This document shows, piece by piece, positions 15,628 to 24,276 of a DNA stretch of 64,000 bases (its first letter is position 1; each line of letters starts with the position of its first letter). The translations under genes and the position numbers were made by a program. Below the pieces are notes generated by a model, which was not told where the DNA came from, did not search any database, and was given only the letters and a program-made list of their open reading frames with translations. The DNA lies in contig JAILXR010000001.1 in NCBI GenBank assembly GCA_050789445.1, positions 3,286,001 to 3,350,000 on the forward strand. Reading direction: 5' to 3'. This DNA is from JAWSVE01 sp050789445. GTDB taxonomy: Bacteria; Pseudomonadota; Gammaproteobacteria; Pseudomonadales; Cellvibrionaceae.

Positions 15628-16710
15628 ATGAATAGTGATAAAACGGAAAGAATGATTGGTGAATCGTCTAGTTTTTTAGAGGTTCAGGAACGTGTCTCGT
15701 TACTTGCGCATCTGAATAAGCCAGTTCTTATCGTGGGGGAGCGAGGAACAGGTAAAGAGTTAGTGGCGGCAAGAGTGCACTATCTTTCAGAGCGCTGGGG
15801 TCAGTCATTCCTGAAGATTAATTGCGCTGCTATCAGTGAGAGCTTATTGGATTCGGAATTATTTGGTCATGAAGCGGGATCATTCAGTGGCGCGACGAAA
15901 CAACATAAAGGGGTTTTTGAGCGCGCAGATGGAGGCACATTATTTTTAGATGAGCTTGCGACAACATCCCAGCAAGTTCAGGAAAAAATTCTAAGAGTTA
16001 TCGAGTATGGTGAATTTTCACGACTTGGTGGCGATACCACGATTTCAGTGGATGTGAGGCTGGTGGCGGCAACTAACGGTGATTTGCCGTCGATGGCAAA
16101 AAAGAATAAATTCAGAAGTGATTTACTGGATCGGCTAGCCTTCGATGTCATCACCTTGCCGCCGTTGCGTGCTCGTACGGAAGATATTTTATTGTTGGCA
16201 GAATTTTTTGCGCTAGGAATGATTAAGGAATTAGGTCGAGAGTACTTCCCCGGGTTTTCTCGGCAGGCTCAACATAAATTATTGTCATTTGGCTGGCCGG
16301 GAAATATTCGGGAATTAAAAAACGTTGTAGAGCGAGCGGTATACAGAAGCGTCGATCCTGATGAGTCTATTGATGAAATCATTTTTGATCCATTTGAGTC
16401 GCCATACCGTCCGGTAAACTATGAAATTGAACAAAACGATTCGATAAGTGTTCAGCAAGAAAATTTTCAGTTAAAAAATATTGAATCAGAAGAAGATCAA
16501 TTAGGAGGAGGTAAGCCAAAAGAAAATGATCTGGATTTGAATGAAAAAGCGATAGGGGGCTTTAAGGATAAAGTTCAGTCTTTTGAAATTCAATTGATTC
16601 AAGCAGCGTATGAAAAGAATCAGTTCAATCAGCGAAAAACAGCAGAATCGTTAGGTTTGAGCTACCATCAATTGCGAGGGTATTTGAAAAAATATAATTT
16701 TAATTCTTAA
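15628..16710 (+). CDS. pspF: PspF, sigma-54 activator of the psp operon
   Basis: A 360-residue AAA+ activator with no N-terminal regulatory domain, as in PspF. Walker A is GERGTGKE (37-44) and Walker B is GGTLFLDELA. The sigma-54-contacting loop reads GSFSGA (84-89) instead of the usual GAFTGA. Trp57 in LSERW matches the Trp56 through which PspA inhibits E. coli PspF. The late AAA+ segment has FGWPGNIRELKNVVERAVYRS. A linker of about 80 acidic/polar residues (255-325) makes it longer than E. coli PspF (325), and a Fis-type helix-turn-helix ends the protein (TAESLGLSYHQLRGYLKKY). It is divergent from pspA. Confidence 0.95.
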   Translation: MNSDKTERMIGESSSFLEVQERVSLLAHLNKPVLIVGERGTGKELVAARVHYLSERWGQSFLKINCAAISESLLDSELFGHEAGSFSGATKQHKGVFERADGGTLFLDELATTSQQVQEKILRVIEYGEFSRLGGDTTISVDVRLVAATNGDLPSMAKKNKFRSDLLDRLAFDVITLPPLRARTEDILLLAEFFALGMIKELGREYFPGFSRQAQHKLLSFGWPGNIRELKNVVERAVYRSVDPDESIDEIIFDPFESPYRPVNYEIEQNDSISVQQENFQLKNIESEEDQLGGGKPKENDLDLNEKAIGGFKDKVQSFEIQLIQAAYEKNQFNQRKTAESLGLSYHQLRGYLKKYNFNS

Positions 16711-16741
16711 AATTAACAGAAAAATTTTCTCGTAACACACA

Positions 16742-17191
16742 TCATTCAATAGCCAATTTCAAAAAACCTTTCCATGTATCGTCCATATTTAATCTCCATT
16801 TTTTCAAAATAGGGGACTCGGCATCTTCAGGCAATATACCTTTAATCTGTGTTAAATACTGAAACATAAATGCTGAAACGCGAGCGTTAACAACACAATG
16901 CACCCATACTTTACTGAATCCAGAAATTTCTAAACTATTAAGCAGTTCAGAAAAGAGTTGTAAGTGATTGTGGTTGGGTGCGTCAAAAGGAACAGGTATG
17001 TGAAAATAATTCATTCCTAGTAGGGTGGTGAGCTCAGCTTCGTTGGGAATGGCATGATCTGAATCTGGCATAGCGAGATTGATAACCGTTTGATACCCAG
17101 CTTCTTTTATCATCTTAAATTGATCTTTGGTTGGCTGTCCTGATGTCGCAATGGATTCGGTGATTTGAAAAAAATTGGTGATCTCTTTCAT
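16742..17191 (-). CDS. Dual-specificity-type phosphatase family protein
   Basis: A 149-residue cytoplasmic protein of the small protein-tyrosine-phosphatase-like (DUF442/BLH phosphatase) group. It starts ITNFFQITESIATSGQPT, the typical family opening, followed by GYQTVINLAMPDSD. The phosphate-binding loop is VHCVVNARVSAF; counting gives C-x4-R, one residue shorter than the usual HC-x5-R, as in other members of this subgroup as I remember them. Asp near IPVPFDAPN may be the general acid. It is a single gene, convergent with pspF. Substrate unknown. Confidence 0.75.
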   Translation of the reverse strand: MKEITNFFQITESIATSGQPTKDQFKMIKEAGYQTVINLAMPDSDHAIPNEAELTTLLGMNYFHIPVPFDAPNHNHLQLFSELLNSLEISGFSKVWVHCVVNARVSAFMFQYLTQIKGILPEDAESPILKKWRLNMDDTWKGFLKLAIE

Positions 17192-17362
17192 AGTTGTCCC
17201 TAGTGTAGATGCTTTTGTAGGTGGCTGCTCAAATGTTAGCCCTAAGTAATTTCATTCTAGTCTTTTGTTTCAAGAATGAATAGAAAGCTAATATTAAATT
17301 TTACGAACAGGGAAATGAAAGTAAATGTTAAGAGCCCTTGTGGTTCATGGTATCGAGGAGGG

Positions 17363-17379
17363 GTGCGACAATTTGTCAC
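17363..17379 (+). promoter_or_regulatory. Candidate RegA/PrrA-type box
   Basis: GTGCGACAATTTGTCAC matches the remembered RegA consensus GNG(C/T)G(G/A)CANNTTNNCGC except for one base near the end (CAC for CGC). It is also nearly palindromic. It lies 65 bases before the copper-receptor gene, which is followed by regB and regA. The link is inference. Confidence 0.5.
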
Positions 17380-17443
17380 ATCCTAAAGGCGGCCTAAAAG
17401 GACTATTATATACGCGATATTCGAGCATAAAAAAGGTTTCCTC

Positions 17444-19660
17444 ATGTTTAAGATAATCACGTCAAAAAAATCCATGCTTAAGAAAAGCATAGCTAAAAAA
17501 GTGAAATTTAATAATCCCCGCCACTCTGTTTCATTCATGGTTTTATCGGGGGCTTTTCTAGGCAGTGTCAGTTATGCGGATCATGACGTTGATGAAATTA
17601 TTATTGTGGGTGAGTCACAGCTGGTAGAAAGTCGCGTCTTAATAGAGGGTGATGCTTTAAGGGTCGCGAATACAGCTGATTTTTTAAAAGCAGTTCCCGG
17701 CGCAAACTTAAATCGAAACGGGCCGTTAACCGCTTTACCTCAGTACAGGGGAGCAACGGGAGACCGAGTTAGCGTTATTGTTGATGGCATGCCAGTTGTG
17801 TCTAGCGGCCCAAATGCAATGGACGCGCCTGTGTCATCTGTACCGGGTGCAAATTTAAAAAGTTTATCGGTGAGTCGAGGAATTGCTTCTGTTAGTGCTG
17901 GGCAGCAAACCTTAGGTGGTCATGTAGTTGTGACAAGCCGGAATGGCGAATATTCAGAAAATAGTTCTTTTGATGCTCATGCTCGTGTGAGCGCGCTATA
18001 TAACGATAACAATGATGGCTTGCATGGAAATCTTTTATCGTACTTGTCGAATGATCACCATAAAGTGGGTGCGGCTTTTAGTTATCAGCAAGGAGAAAAT
18101 GCGGAATTCTCTGAAGATGCATCGAGCTTAACGAGTGGGAATGAAATTCCGAATACTTTTTTTGATAGAAAGCGAGTGAATATTTTTTACGGATATCAAT
18201 CAGAGAGCTTTGGATTAAATCTCAATGCGACTCGTATTAATACGAATGATACGGGAACGGCAGCTTTGCCTATGGACATTATTTATATTGATGGCGAATC
18301 AGTATCCGCAGATGTATTTGTAAAAATAAATGATTGGCAAATTGATTTTCAAGTGGGAAGTAATGAAGTTGAACATGGGATGAATAACTACGATCATCGA
18401 ACCCCGCCCACTATGGCGATGGGAATGATGTCTATGCCGATGAATCGTTACAGTTTAGCAGCGGGTGATCATCAAAATTCGAAGTTAGTGTTGAGTGGAC
18501 CGCTCATGGATGGAGAAGTCGCTACTGGTATTGATTATTCGCGTTCAGTCTATGATGCCAATATCAGTGATCCCAGTAATACAGCATTTTTCTTGAGCAA
18601 CTTTAACAATGTTGAAAAAACAATTGCGGGTTTTTTTGCTGAATGGGTCAATGTATCCGGTGCAATTTCTTGGGAGCTGGGAGCGCGTATTAATCAAGTT
18701 AAAGCCTCCGCAGGTGCTGTAGGAGCTGGTGGCGCACCTATGATGGTGGCAATGAATGTGATGCCTCTAGCGATGAGCTTTAATCAAAGTGATAGAGACT
18801 TTGATGAAAACAATACGGATGTTGTTGCGAAAATGGCCGTCCCCATTTTTGATTCAGAAAAAAGTGAAACGCATTTTACTGCCGCAATCGCAAGAAAAAC
18901 AAGAGCGCCGAGTTATCAGGCTTTATATCTGTGGGTGCCGTTGCAATCAACCGGTGGTTTGGCAGATGGCAGAAATTATATGGGTAATTTGGATTTGAAA
19001 AGCGAAATTGCTGACGAAATTAATTTGGGTTTGGATCACTCTTTTAGTTCTGGTTCTGATAGTGCTTTTGCAATTTCATTTCAAATATTTTATCGCGAAG
19101 TTGGTGATTATATTCAAGGAACGACTGAAATAAATTCTCCGTTAGTCATGCAGATGAATATGGTGTCTAACATGATGGGAGGATCGAACGCGCTTCAATA
19201 TAATAATGTTGATGCGACATTGTACGGTGCTGATCTTGGCTATAACGGCACTTATGGTTCTTGGTATTACCGTGGGAATTTAAGTTATGTTCGAGGTGAG
19301 CGAGATGATATCAGTGATAACCTCTACCGCATTGCCCCACTAAACCACTCTCTAACCGTTGGTAAAAATATCGGCAATGTTGATCTGAGTGTATCGTCAG
19401 AGTTGGTCGCTTCTCAAAACAAAGTGTCCGCATATAACAATGAAAAAGAGACCGCTGGCTATGGTTTGTTGCACATGAACATTCGCTGGCAAACAACGCC
19501 ACAGCTGCAAGCGGTTTTTGGCATTGATAATATACTGGATAAAAATTATGAGGCGCATCTGAATGGCTATAATCGAGTTGCGGATGCTGATATAGAGCGA
19601 GGTCAGCGACTAAAAGGGATGGGGCGCAATATTCGAGCAGGCGTAAGTTACGCATTTTAA
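17444..19660 (+). CDS. TonB-dependent copper receptor, OprC/NosA-like, Met-rich
   Basis: A 738-residue outer-membrane receptor: basic N-terminus and signal peptide ending SVSYADHD, plug domain about 50-165, then a barrel ending RAGVSYAF. The plug has GMPVVSSGPNAMDAPVSSV, like the OprC copper-binding loop. OprC uses a CxxxM-HxM site; here Met126 and His311-Gly-Met313 are kept, but Gly122 replaces the Cys. Three Met-rich loops (TPPTMAMGMMSMPMNR; APMMVAMNVMPLAM; VMQMNMVSNMMGG) support copper or another soft metal as cargo. A RegA-type box precedes it and regB/regA follow, which suggests redox control of copper supply, perhaps for oxidases. Confidence 0.85.
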   Translation: MFKIITSKKSMLKKSIAKKVKFNNPRHSVSFMVLSGAFLGSVSYADHDVDEIIIVGESQLVESRVLIEGDALRVANTADFLKAVPGANLNRNGPLTALPQYRGATGDRVSVIVDGMPVVSSGPNAMDAPVSSVPGANLKSLSVSRGIASVSAGQQTLGGHVVVTSRNGEYSENSSFDAHARVSALYNDNNDGLHGNLLSYLSNDHHKVGAAFSYQQGENAEFSEDASSLTSGNEIPNTFFDRKRVNIFYGYQSESFGLNLNATRINTNDTGTAALPMDIIYIDGESVSADVFVKINDWQIDFQVGSNEVEHGMNNYDHRTPPTMAMGMMSMPMNRYSLAAGDHQNSKLVLSGPLMDGEVATGIDYSRSVYDANISDPSNTAFFLSNFNNVEKTIAGFFAEWVNVSGAISWELGARINQVKASAGAVGAGGAPMMVAMNVMPLAMSFNQSDRDFDENNTDVVAKMAVPIFDSEKSETHFTAAIARKTRAPSYQALYLWVPLQSTGGLADGRNYMGNLDLKSEIADEINLGLDHSFSSGSDSAFAISFQIFYREVGDYIQGTTEINSPLVMQMNMVSNMMGGSNALQYNNVDATLYGADLGYNGTYGSWYYRGNLSYVRGERDDISDNLYRIAPLNHSLTVGKNIGNVDLSVSSELVASQNKVSAYNNEKETAGYGLLHMNIRWQTTPQLQAVFGIDNILDKNYEAHLNGYNRVADADIERGQRLKGMGRNIRAGVSYAF

Positions 19661-19714
19661 AATTAGTAGCATAAACTCGCTTGAAAAGTATTTAGAGCAG
19701 TTTACACTGCTTCT

Positions 19715-21052
19715 ATGAAATCAAATCTATTTGGAATAGCCGCACCAAAACAAAATTTGTTGCGGCTTGTTATTATACGCTGGCTCCTACTGTTTTTTAT
19801 TTTGGTGGGGTTGGCCGTATCTGTTTTTTTGTTTCAGTTGGTTCTGCCTTACCCAGCCTTGATTGCTGCAGCTCTTTGTATTGCGTTGGTTAATATAGCA
19901 ACGAGTTTACGATTACGGCAAACATGGCCTGTTACTATTGAAGAGTTCTTCATTCAAATACTAGGCGATATTCTTGGTGTTACCGTTTTGTTTTATTTTT
20001 GTGGCGGAGCAAGTAATCCATTTGTTTCTTATTATTTGGTCCCGCTGAGTATAGCGAGTGCGACACTTCCATGGCGATACACAAGCGGATTAACATTATT
20101 ATCAATAAGCTGTTACACCTTGTTATTGTTTTATTACATACCGGTCACTTCGTTAGAACCAGCATTATCTTCAGCGCAAGAAACGATCAGTCAGGGGATG
20201 CCATCAGGGCATGTCCATGATGCCTCGCAAAAAATTAATCCTCATATACTGGGTATGTGGTTTAACTTTATTATGAGTGCGGGATTAATTACATTTTTTG
20301 TTGTGAGAATGTCACAGGCATTGAAGTTGCAGCAGCAAAAGCTCAATGATTATCGAGAAGAAAATTTAAGAGATGAGCAGGTTTTGGCGGTAGCAACATT
20401 GGCAGCGGGAACAGCTCATGAGCTGGGTAGCCCGCTAACAACGATGAAGTTATTATTGAATGAAATGGTTCATGATGTTTCGACACAAGATTATTTCAGT
20501 TCTGAAGTAATTACGAATATTAAAAAAGACTTAGGCGTTTTAAGTAATCAAGTCGACTTGTGCAGCAATACATTAAAAGATTTAGTGAAACGAGCCGAGT
20601 ATGGCCAAGAACATGTAGGCGAGGAGATTCTAATTTATGAGTATTGTCATCACATTGTTGATCGTTGGAAATTATTAAGACCGGACGCCCGAGCCAAGAT
20701 ATCAATCCAAGAAAGTGGTAGAGACAAAAAAGTTGCTTTTCATTCAACGGTTGAACAAGCAATTCTTAATTTGTTAAATAATGCAGCGGATGCATGTCGT
20801 GTAGAAGTCGTGGTCGATATGAGGTGGACCAGAGATACTTTAGCTGTGACTATACGTGATGATGGCAATGGTATATCGCCTGAGATCAAACAGCAGATTG
20901 GTCAACCTTATACAAGCGACAAGCAAAAAGGTTTAGGGCTTGGGATGTTCTTATCAAATGCAACGATTAGTCGTTACGGTGGTACGTTGTTAATTTCTGA
21001 TGAAGCCCCGAGAGGCACGCGTTTAGAGATAAGGTTACCTTTTTCGAAATAA
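19715..21052 (+). CDS. regB: RegB/PrrB/RoxS-type redox sensor histidine kinase
   Basis: A 445-residue sensor kinase. Residues 15-205 form six membrane helices, with the quinone-site motif GGASNPF at 97-103, diagnostic for RegB. The H-box is TLAAGTAHELGSPLTTM with His235; the ATPase has LLNNAADA (N-box), RDDGNGI and GLGLGMFLS (G-boxes). Cys283 (QVDLCSNTL) corresponds to the redox Cys265 of Rhodobacter RegB, with eight extra residues between it and the His. RegB senses respiratory redox state and phosphorylates RegA. It lies 54 bases after the copper receptor and 21 bases before regA. Confidence 0.93.
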   Translation: MKSNLFGIAAPKQNLLRLVIIRWLLLFFILVGLAVSVFLFQLVLPYPALIAAALCIALVNIATSLRLRQTWPVTIEEFFIQILGDILGVTVLFYFCGGASNPFVSYYLVPLSIASATLPWRYTSGLTLLSISCYTLLLFYYIPVTSLEPALSSAQETISQGMPSGHVHDASQKINPHILGMWFNFIMSAGLITFFVVRMSQALKLQQQKLNDYREENLRDEQVLAVATLAAGTAHELGSPLTTMKLLLNEMVHDVSTQDYFSSEVITNIKKDLGVLSNQVDLCSNTLKDLVKRAEYGQEHVGEEILIYEYCHHIVDRWKLLRPDARAKISIQESGRDKKVAFHSTVEQAILNLLNNAADACRVEVVVDMRWTRDTLAVTIRDDGNGISPEIKQQIGQPYTSDKQKGLGLGMFLSNATISRYGGTLLISDEAPRGTRLEIRLPFSK

Positions 21053-21073
21053 TTTTAATGGCTGTCAATTCAG

Positions 21074-21643
21074 ATGAGCAAAGAAAGTAATGTAGGTGAC
21101 TCGAAAGAATTATTGCTACTTGTTGATGATGACGAATTGTTAATGTCGATACTGTCTCGTGCTTTGTCGCGACGTGGTTATACAGTAGTACAGGCAAGTA
21201 ATTTAGATTTAGCGATCAAGGAAAGTGAAGAGAACTATTTTGAGAAAGCGATTGTTGATTTGAAAATTGCCGAAGAGTCTGGATTACAGTTAATTCCTAA
21301 GCTTATTGAAAATCAGCCGACCATAAAAATAGTGATGCTGACAGGATATTCAAGTATTGCAACAGCAGTTGAAGCAATGAAAAGAGGCGCTAAAAACTAT
21401 TTATGTAAGCCTGCCGATGTCGATCAAATTTTACATGCATTTGAAGTTGAGGAAGATTTACCCAAAAAAGAAATTGATAAAGAATCTATTTTGAGCCCGC
21501 CCTCTATTGAAAGATTGGAGTGGGAACATATTCAAAAAGTCATGCAAGAAAATAATAGTAACATCTCGGCGACTGCTCGTGCGCTAGGAATGCATCGACG
21601 AACACTTCAGCGAAAGCTACAGAAACGCCCTGTAAAAAAATAA
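21074..21643 (+). CDS. regA: RegA/PrrA/RoxR-type response regulator
   Basis: A 189-residue response regulator (RegA family about 180). The receiver has an acid pair in LLLVDDDELL, the phosphorylation Asp62 (IVDLKIAEESGL), Thr in MLTGYSS and Lys in LCKPAD. The acidic/Pro linker leads to a Fis-like helix-turn-helix, NISATARALGMHRRTLQRKL, the strongly conserved DNA-binding end of RegA/PrrA/ActR. It controls respiration, oxidases and often carbon or nitrogen metabolism. It is encoded directly after regB and ends three bases from the convergent GGDEF gene. Confidence 0.93.
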   Translation: MSKESNVGDSKELLLLVDDDELLMSILSRALSRRGYTVVQASNLDLAIKESEENYFEKAIVDLKIAEESGLQLIPKLIENQPTIKIVMLTGYSSIATAVEAMKRGAKNYLCKPADVDQILHAFEVEEDLPKKEIDKESILSPPSIERLEWEHIQKVMQENNSNISATARALGMHRRTLQRKLQKRPVKK

Positions 21644-21646
21644 TAA

Positions 21647-22612
21647 CTAGTGTTTTAACTTTTTCTTTTTTCGCAGATACATTTTTTGGTCTCCATCTGC
21701 CATTAGATCATCTACGCTATGATGGTGTAGCGGATTATAATCAACAATGCCATATGAAAAAGAAATCTCATATTTTTCTGAACTGTTTTTGTTGTGTTTT
21801 TCTAATAGTAGTAGAGATTTTAGGATTACATCCTCAGCTTGTTTTTTTTCAGTGTTTGTGAAAAGTACAACAAACTCGTCACCGCCTACCCGAGCAAATA
21901 GATCCGATTCTCTGAGATTATTTTTTATATAGTCAGAAAAAATAATCAGAGCTTTGTCTCCTTCTGCGTGTCCATAGTCGTCGTTTATTTGTTTGAATTT
22001 ATTTAAATCAAAAAAAACGAGTGAAGCGGGAATTTTTTGGCGGACACAAAGATTGAGGCCATGCTCGGCGAGCATCATAAAGCCGCGACGGTTAGAGATT
22101 TGAGTAAGCTCATCAATAGTTGCGAGCTGAACAGCCGCTATTTCCCTTTCTGCCATTGCTGCAAAATCTTTTAATGTTTCTAGTTCTTCGTGAATGAGTG
22201 TCCTGGGTTGGGTGTCAATAATGCAAAGAGTGCCTAGTTGGCTTCCGTCAACGGCTTTTAGAGGGCAACCGGCATAAAAGCGAATGTTAGGGTCGCCAGT
22301 TACTAACGGGTTGTCATGAAAGCGGGAGTCGAGAGTCGCATTTTCAATGATGAAAATTTCTTGACCCAATATGGCGTGACCACAAAAAGAAACATCACGA
22401 GAGGTCTCAGAAACATCAAGGCCGATACAGGATTTGAACCATTGTCGGTTTTCATCTATTAGGCTAACGATAGCGATAGGAACGTCAAAGATTCGCTTTA
22501 TCATGCGAGTTAGCCGATCAAAGCGTTCTTCGTTAGGTGTATCGAGTATGTTTTGAGCTCTAAGGGTTTGTAGGCGGCTCGCTTCATTTGACGGAGTATC
22601 TGGTGCTTTCAA
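21647..22612 (-). CDS. GAF-GGDEF diguanylate cyclase
   Basis: A 321-residue cytoplasmic protein. Residues 20-155 are a GAF sensor domain (FDVPIAIVSLIDENRQWFKSCIGL ... SFCGHAIL). Residues 165-318 are a GGDEF domain with intact active site GGDEF at 243-247, so it should make cyclic di-GMP. The RESD motif at 234-237 lies five residues before GGDEF, a proper inhibitory RxxD site, so feedback control is likely. Two Cys in the GAF part (SFCGH, AGCPL) could sense redox or ligand state. It is convergent with regA and separate from fumC. Confidence 0.93.
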   Translation of the reverse strand: MKAPDTPSNEASRLQTLRAQNILDTPNEERFDRLTRMIKRIFDVPIAIVSLIDENRQWFKSCIGLDVSETSRDVSFCGHAILGQEIFIIENATLDSRFHDNPLVTGDPNIRFYAGCPLKAVDGSQLGTLCIIDTQPRTLIHEELETLKDFAAMAEREIAAVQLATIDELTQISNRRGFMMLAEHGLNLCVRQKIPASLVFFDLNKFKQINDDYGHAEGDKALIIFSDYIKNNLRESDLFARVGGDEFVVLFTNTEKKQAEDVILKSLLLLEKHNKNSSEKYEISFSYGIVDYNPLHHHSVDDLMADGDQKMYLRKKKKLKH

Positions 22613-22712
22613 TTATTGATCCTCATCGCGACTATTTAACAAATAGTTATTAGAGGAGTATAGCAGTGGTTTTAGAATAGAGGGTAAGCAGGTGTTTAGA
22701 TATGTCGTTCAG

Positions 22713-22745
22713 CCGGCGTCATGTTCCCTTTTGAAATGACGCCGG
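22713..22745. terminator. Strong hairpin after fumC
   Basis: CCGGCGTCAT (22713-22722) and ATGACGCCGG (22736-22745) form a perfect ten-base stem with a 13-base loop, just after the fumC stop. No T-run follows on either strand, so it may be Rho-assisted or a 3'-end stabiliser. Confidence 0.5.
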
Positions 22746-22770
22746 TAGAGGTTTAAAAATACCAATAAAA

Positions 22771-24159
22771 TTAATTAGGACGGATCATGTCTTCAGGATT
22801 GATAAAAATGTCAAAATCTTTTTCTTTCATTAATTTTAAATGTGTGACAGCGTGTTTTAATGTTGTCCCGTTTTCGTAGGCATATTTAGCCGCATGTGCT
22901 GCATTGTCATAACCGATATGTGGCGTTAATGCAGTGACGAGCATTAATGTTCTGGAGACATTGCTTTTAAGTTGGGCTTGGTTTGCAGAAATTCCCACAA
23001 TACAATTATCAGTAAAGCTACTGATGGCATCGCTAAGAAGTGCAACGGATTCTAAAACGTTATGAATAATGACGGGTTTGTAAACGTTGAGTTCAAATTG
23101 CCCTTGGCTGTTTGCCATGCTCACAGTCACGTCATTCCCCATGACCTGTAGAGCTACCATAGTAAGCGCTTCAATTTGTGTTGGATTGATTTTTCCGGGC
23201 ATGATTGAGCTGCCGGGTTCGTTTTCAGGCAGATTTATTTCGTTGAGCCCGCAACGAGGGCCACTTGCCATTAATCTTAAGTCACTCGCAATTTTAAATA
23301 AATTGGTTGCTAGTAATTTTAAACTGGCGTGCATGTTGATGAGTGCGTCATGTGAAGCCAGTTCCATAAATTTATTGTCAGCAGTTGAAAAAGGTAATCC
23401 AGTTTCGGTAGCAATTTTTTCGGCAACAGTCTCTGCCCATTGAAGGTGAGTATTTAATCCTGTGCCGACGGCGCTGCCCCCTAATGCAAGTGGGTAGAGT
23501 AATGATAAATTATGTTCAATTTGTTTTTTTGTAAAATTAAGTTGTGCAATATAGCCACTGAATTCTTGTCCGAGGGTAATGGGGGTTGCATCCATCATAT
23601 GTGTGCGGGCTGTTTTCATGGTATCTTGAAAATCTTTTTCTTTCTTATCTAATTCTTCTATCAGCGAAGAGACAATTGGTAGTAAACCAAAAGAAACAGC
23701 TTGTGCTGTTGTGACGTGCATTGCCGTTGGAAAACTATCATTGGAAGATTGCGATAAGTTGACGTGATCATTCGGATGGATGGGTGACATGCTACCACGT
23801 AATTTCCCATCTAGCTCATTGGCTCGATTGGCAATGACTTCGTTTAGATTCATATTAGTTTGTGTGCCACTACCGGTTTGCCAAACCACTAATGGAAATT
23901 GTTTGTTGTGCTCGCCAGCAATAATTTCATCACAGGCGGTGACAATTAACTTTGCATGCGAAGTTTGTAGTTTTCCGAGCTGCTCATTAGCGAGCGCAGA
24001 TGATTTTTTTATTTGTGCATAAGCAAGAATAAATTCTTGGCTGAATCGCTGTCGACCAATTCTGAAGTTTTCTAGCGAACGCTGTGTTTGTGCTCCCCAA
24101 AGAGCTTCGTTGCTAACAGGAATTTCTCCAGAACTATCTTTTTCTAATCGTGTATCCAT
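22771..24159 (-). CDS. fumC: Fumarate hydratase class II
   Basis: A 462-residue iron-independent fumarase that interconverts fumarate and malate in the TCA cycle; length matches FumC (about 460-467). The family signature GSSIMPGKINPTQIEA is present, as are SGSGTQTNMNLNEV (written here SGTQTNMN), HPNDHVNLSQSSNDSFPTAMH and the THMMDATPITLGQEF block with the catalytic-region His. It works as a tetramer in the cytoplasm. The aconitase gene lies 118 bases upstream in the same direction, so two TCA genes are adjacent and may be co-transcribed. Oxygen-stable FumC beside AcnA is a common stress-resistant pair. Confidence 0.97.
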   Translation of the reverse strand: MDTRLEKDSSGEIPVSNEALWGAQTQRSLENFRIGRQRFSQEFILAYAQIKKSSALANEQLGKLQTSHAKLIVTACDEIIAGEHNKQFPLVVWQTGSGTQTNMNLNEVIANRANELDGKLRGSMSPIHPNDHVNLSQSSNDSFPTAMHVTTAQAVSFGLLPIVSSLIEELDKKEKDFQDTMKTARTHMMDATPITLGQEFSGYIAQLNFTKKQIEHNLSLLYPLALGGSAVGTGLNTHLQWAETVAEKIATETGLPFSTADNKFMELASHDALINMHASLKLLATNLFKIASDLRLMASGPRCGLNEINLPENEPGSSIMPGKINPTQIEALTMVALQVMGNDVTVSMANSQGQFELNVYKPVIIHNVLESVALLSDAISSFTDNCIVGISANQAQLKSNVSRTLMLVTALTPHIGYDNAAHAAKYAYENGTTLKHAVTHLKLMKEKDFDIFINPEDMIRPN

Positions 24160-24276
24160 AGTGCTTAATATCTCAATTTTCTAAATAAGTATGAATGTAA
24201 TTATATGAACTTGGCTGTCCGGCCTAGCTTTATTAATTAAGTATAATAGTTTTTAAAATCTATGCTTAAGTGGATT

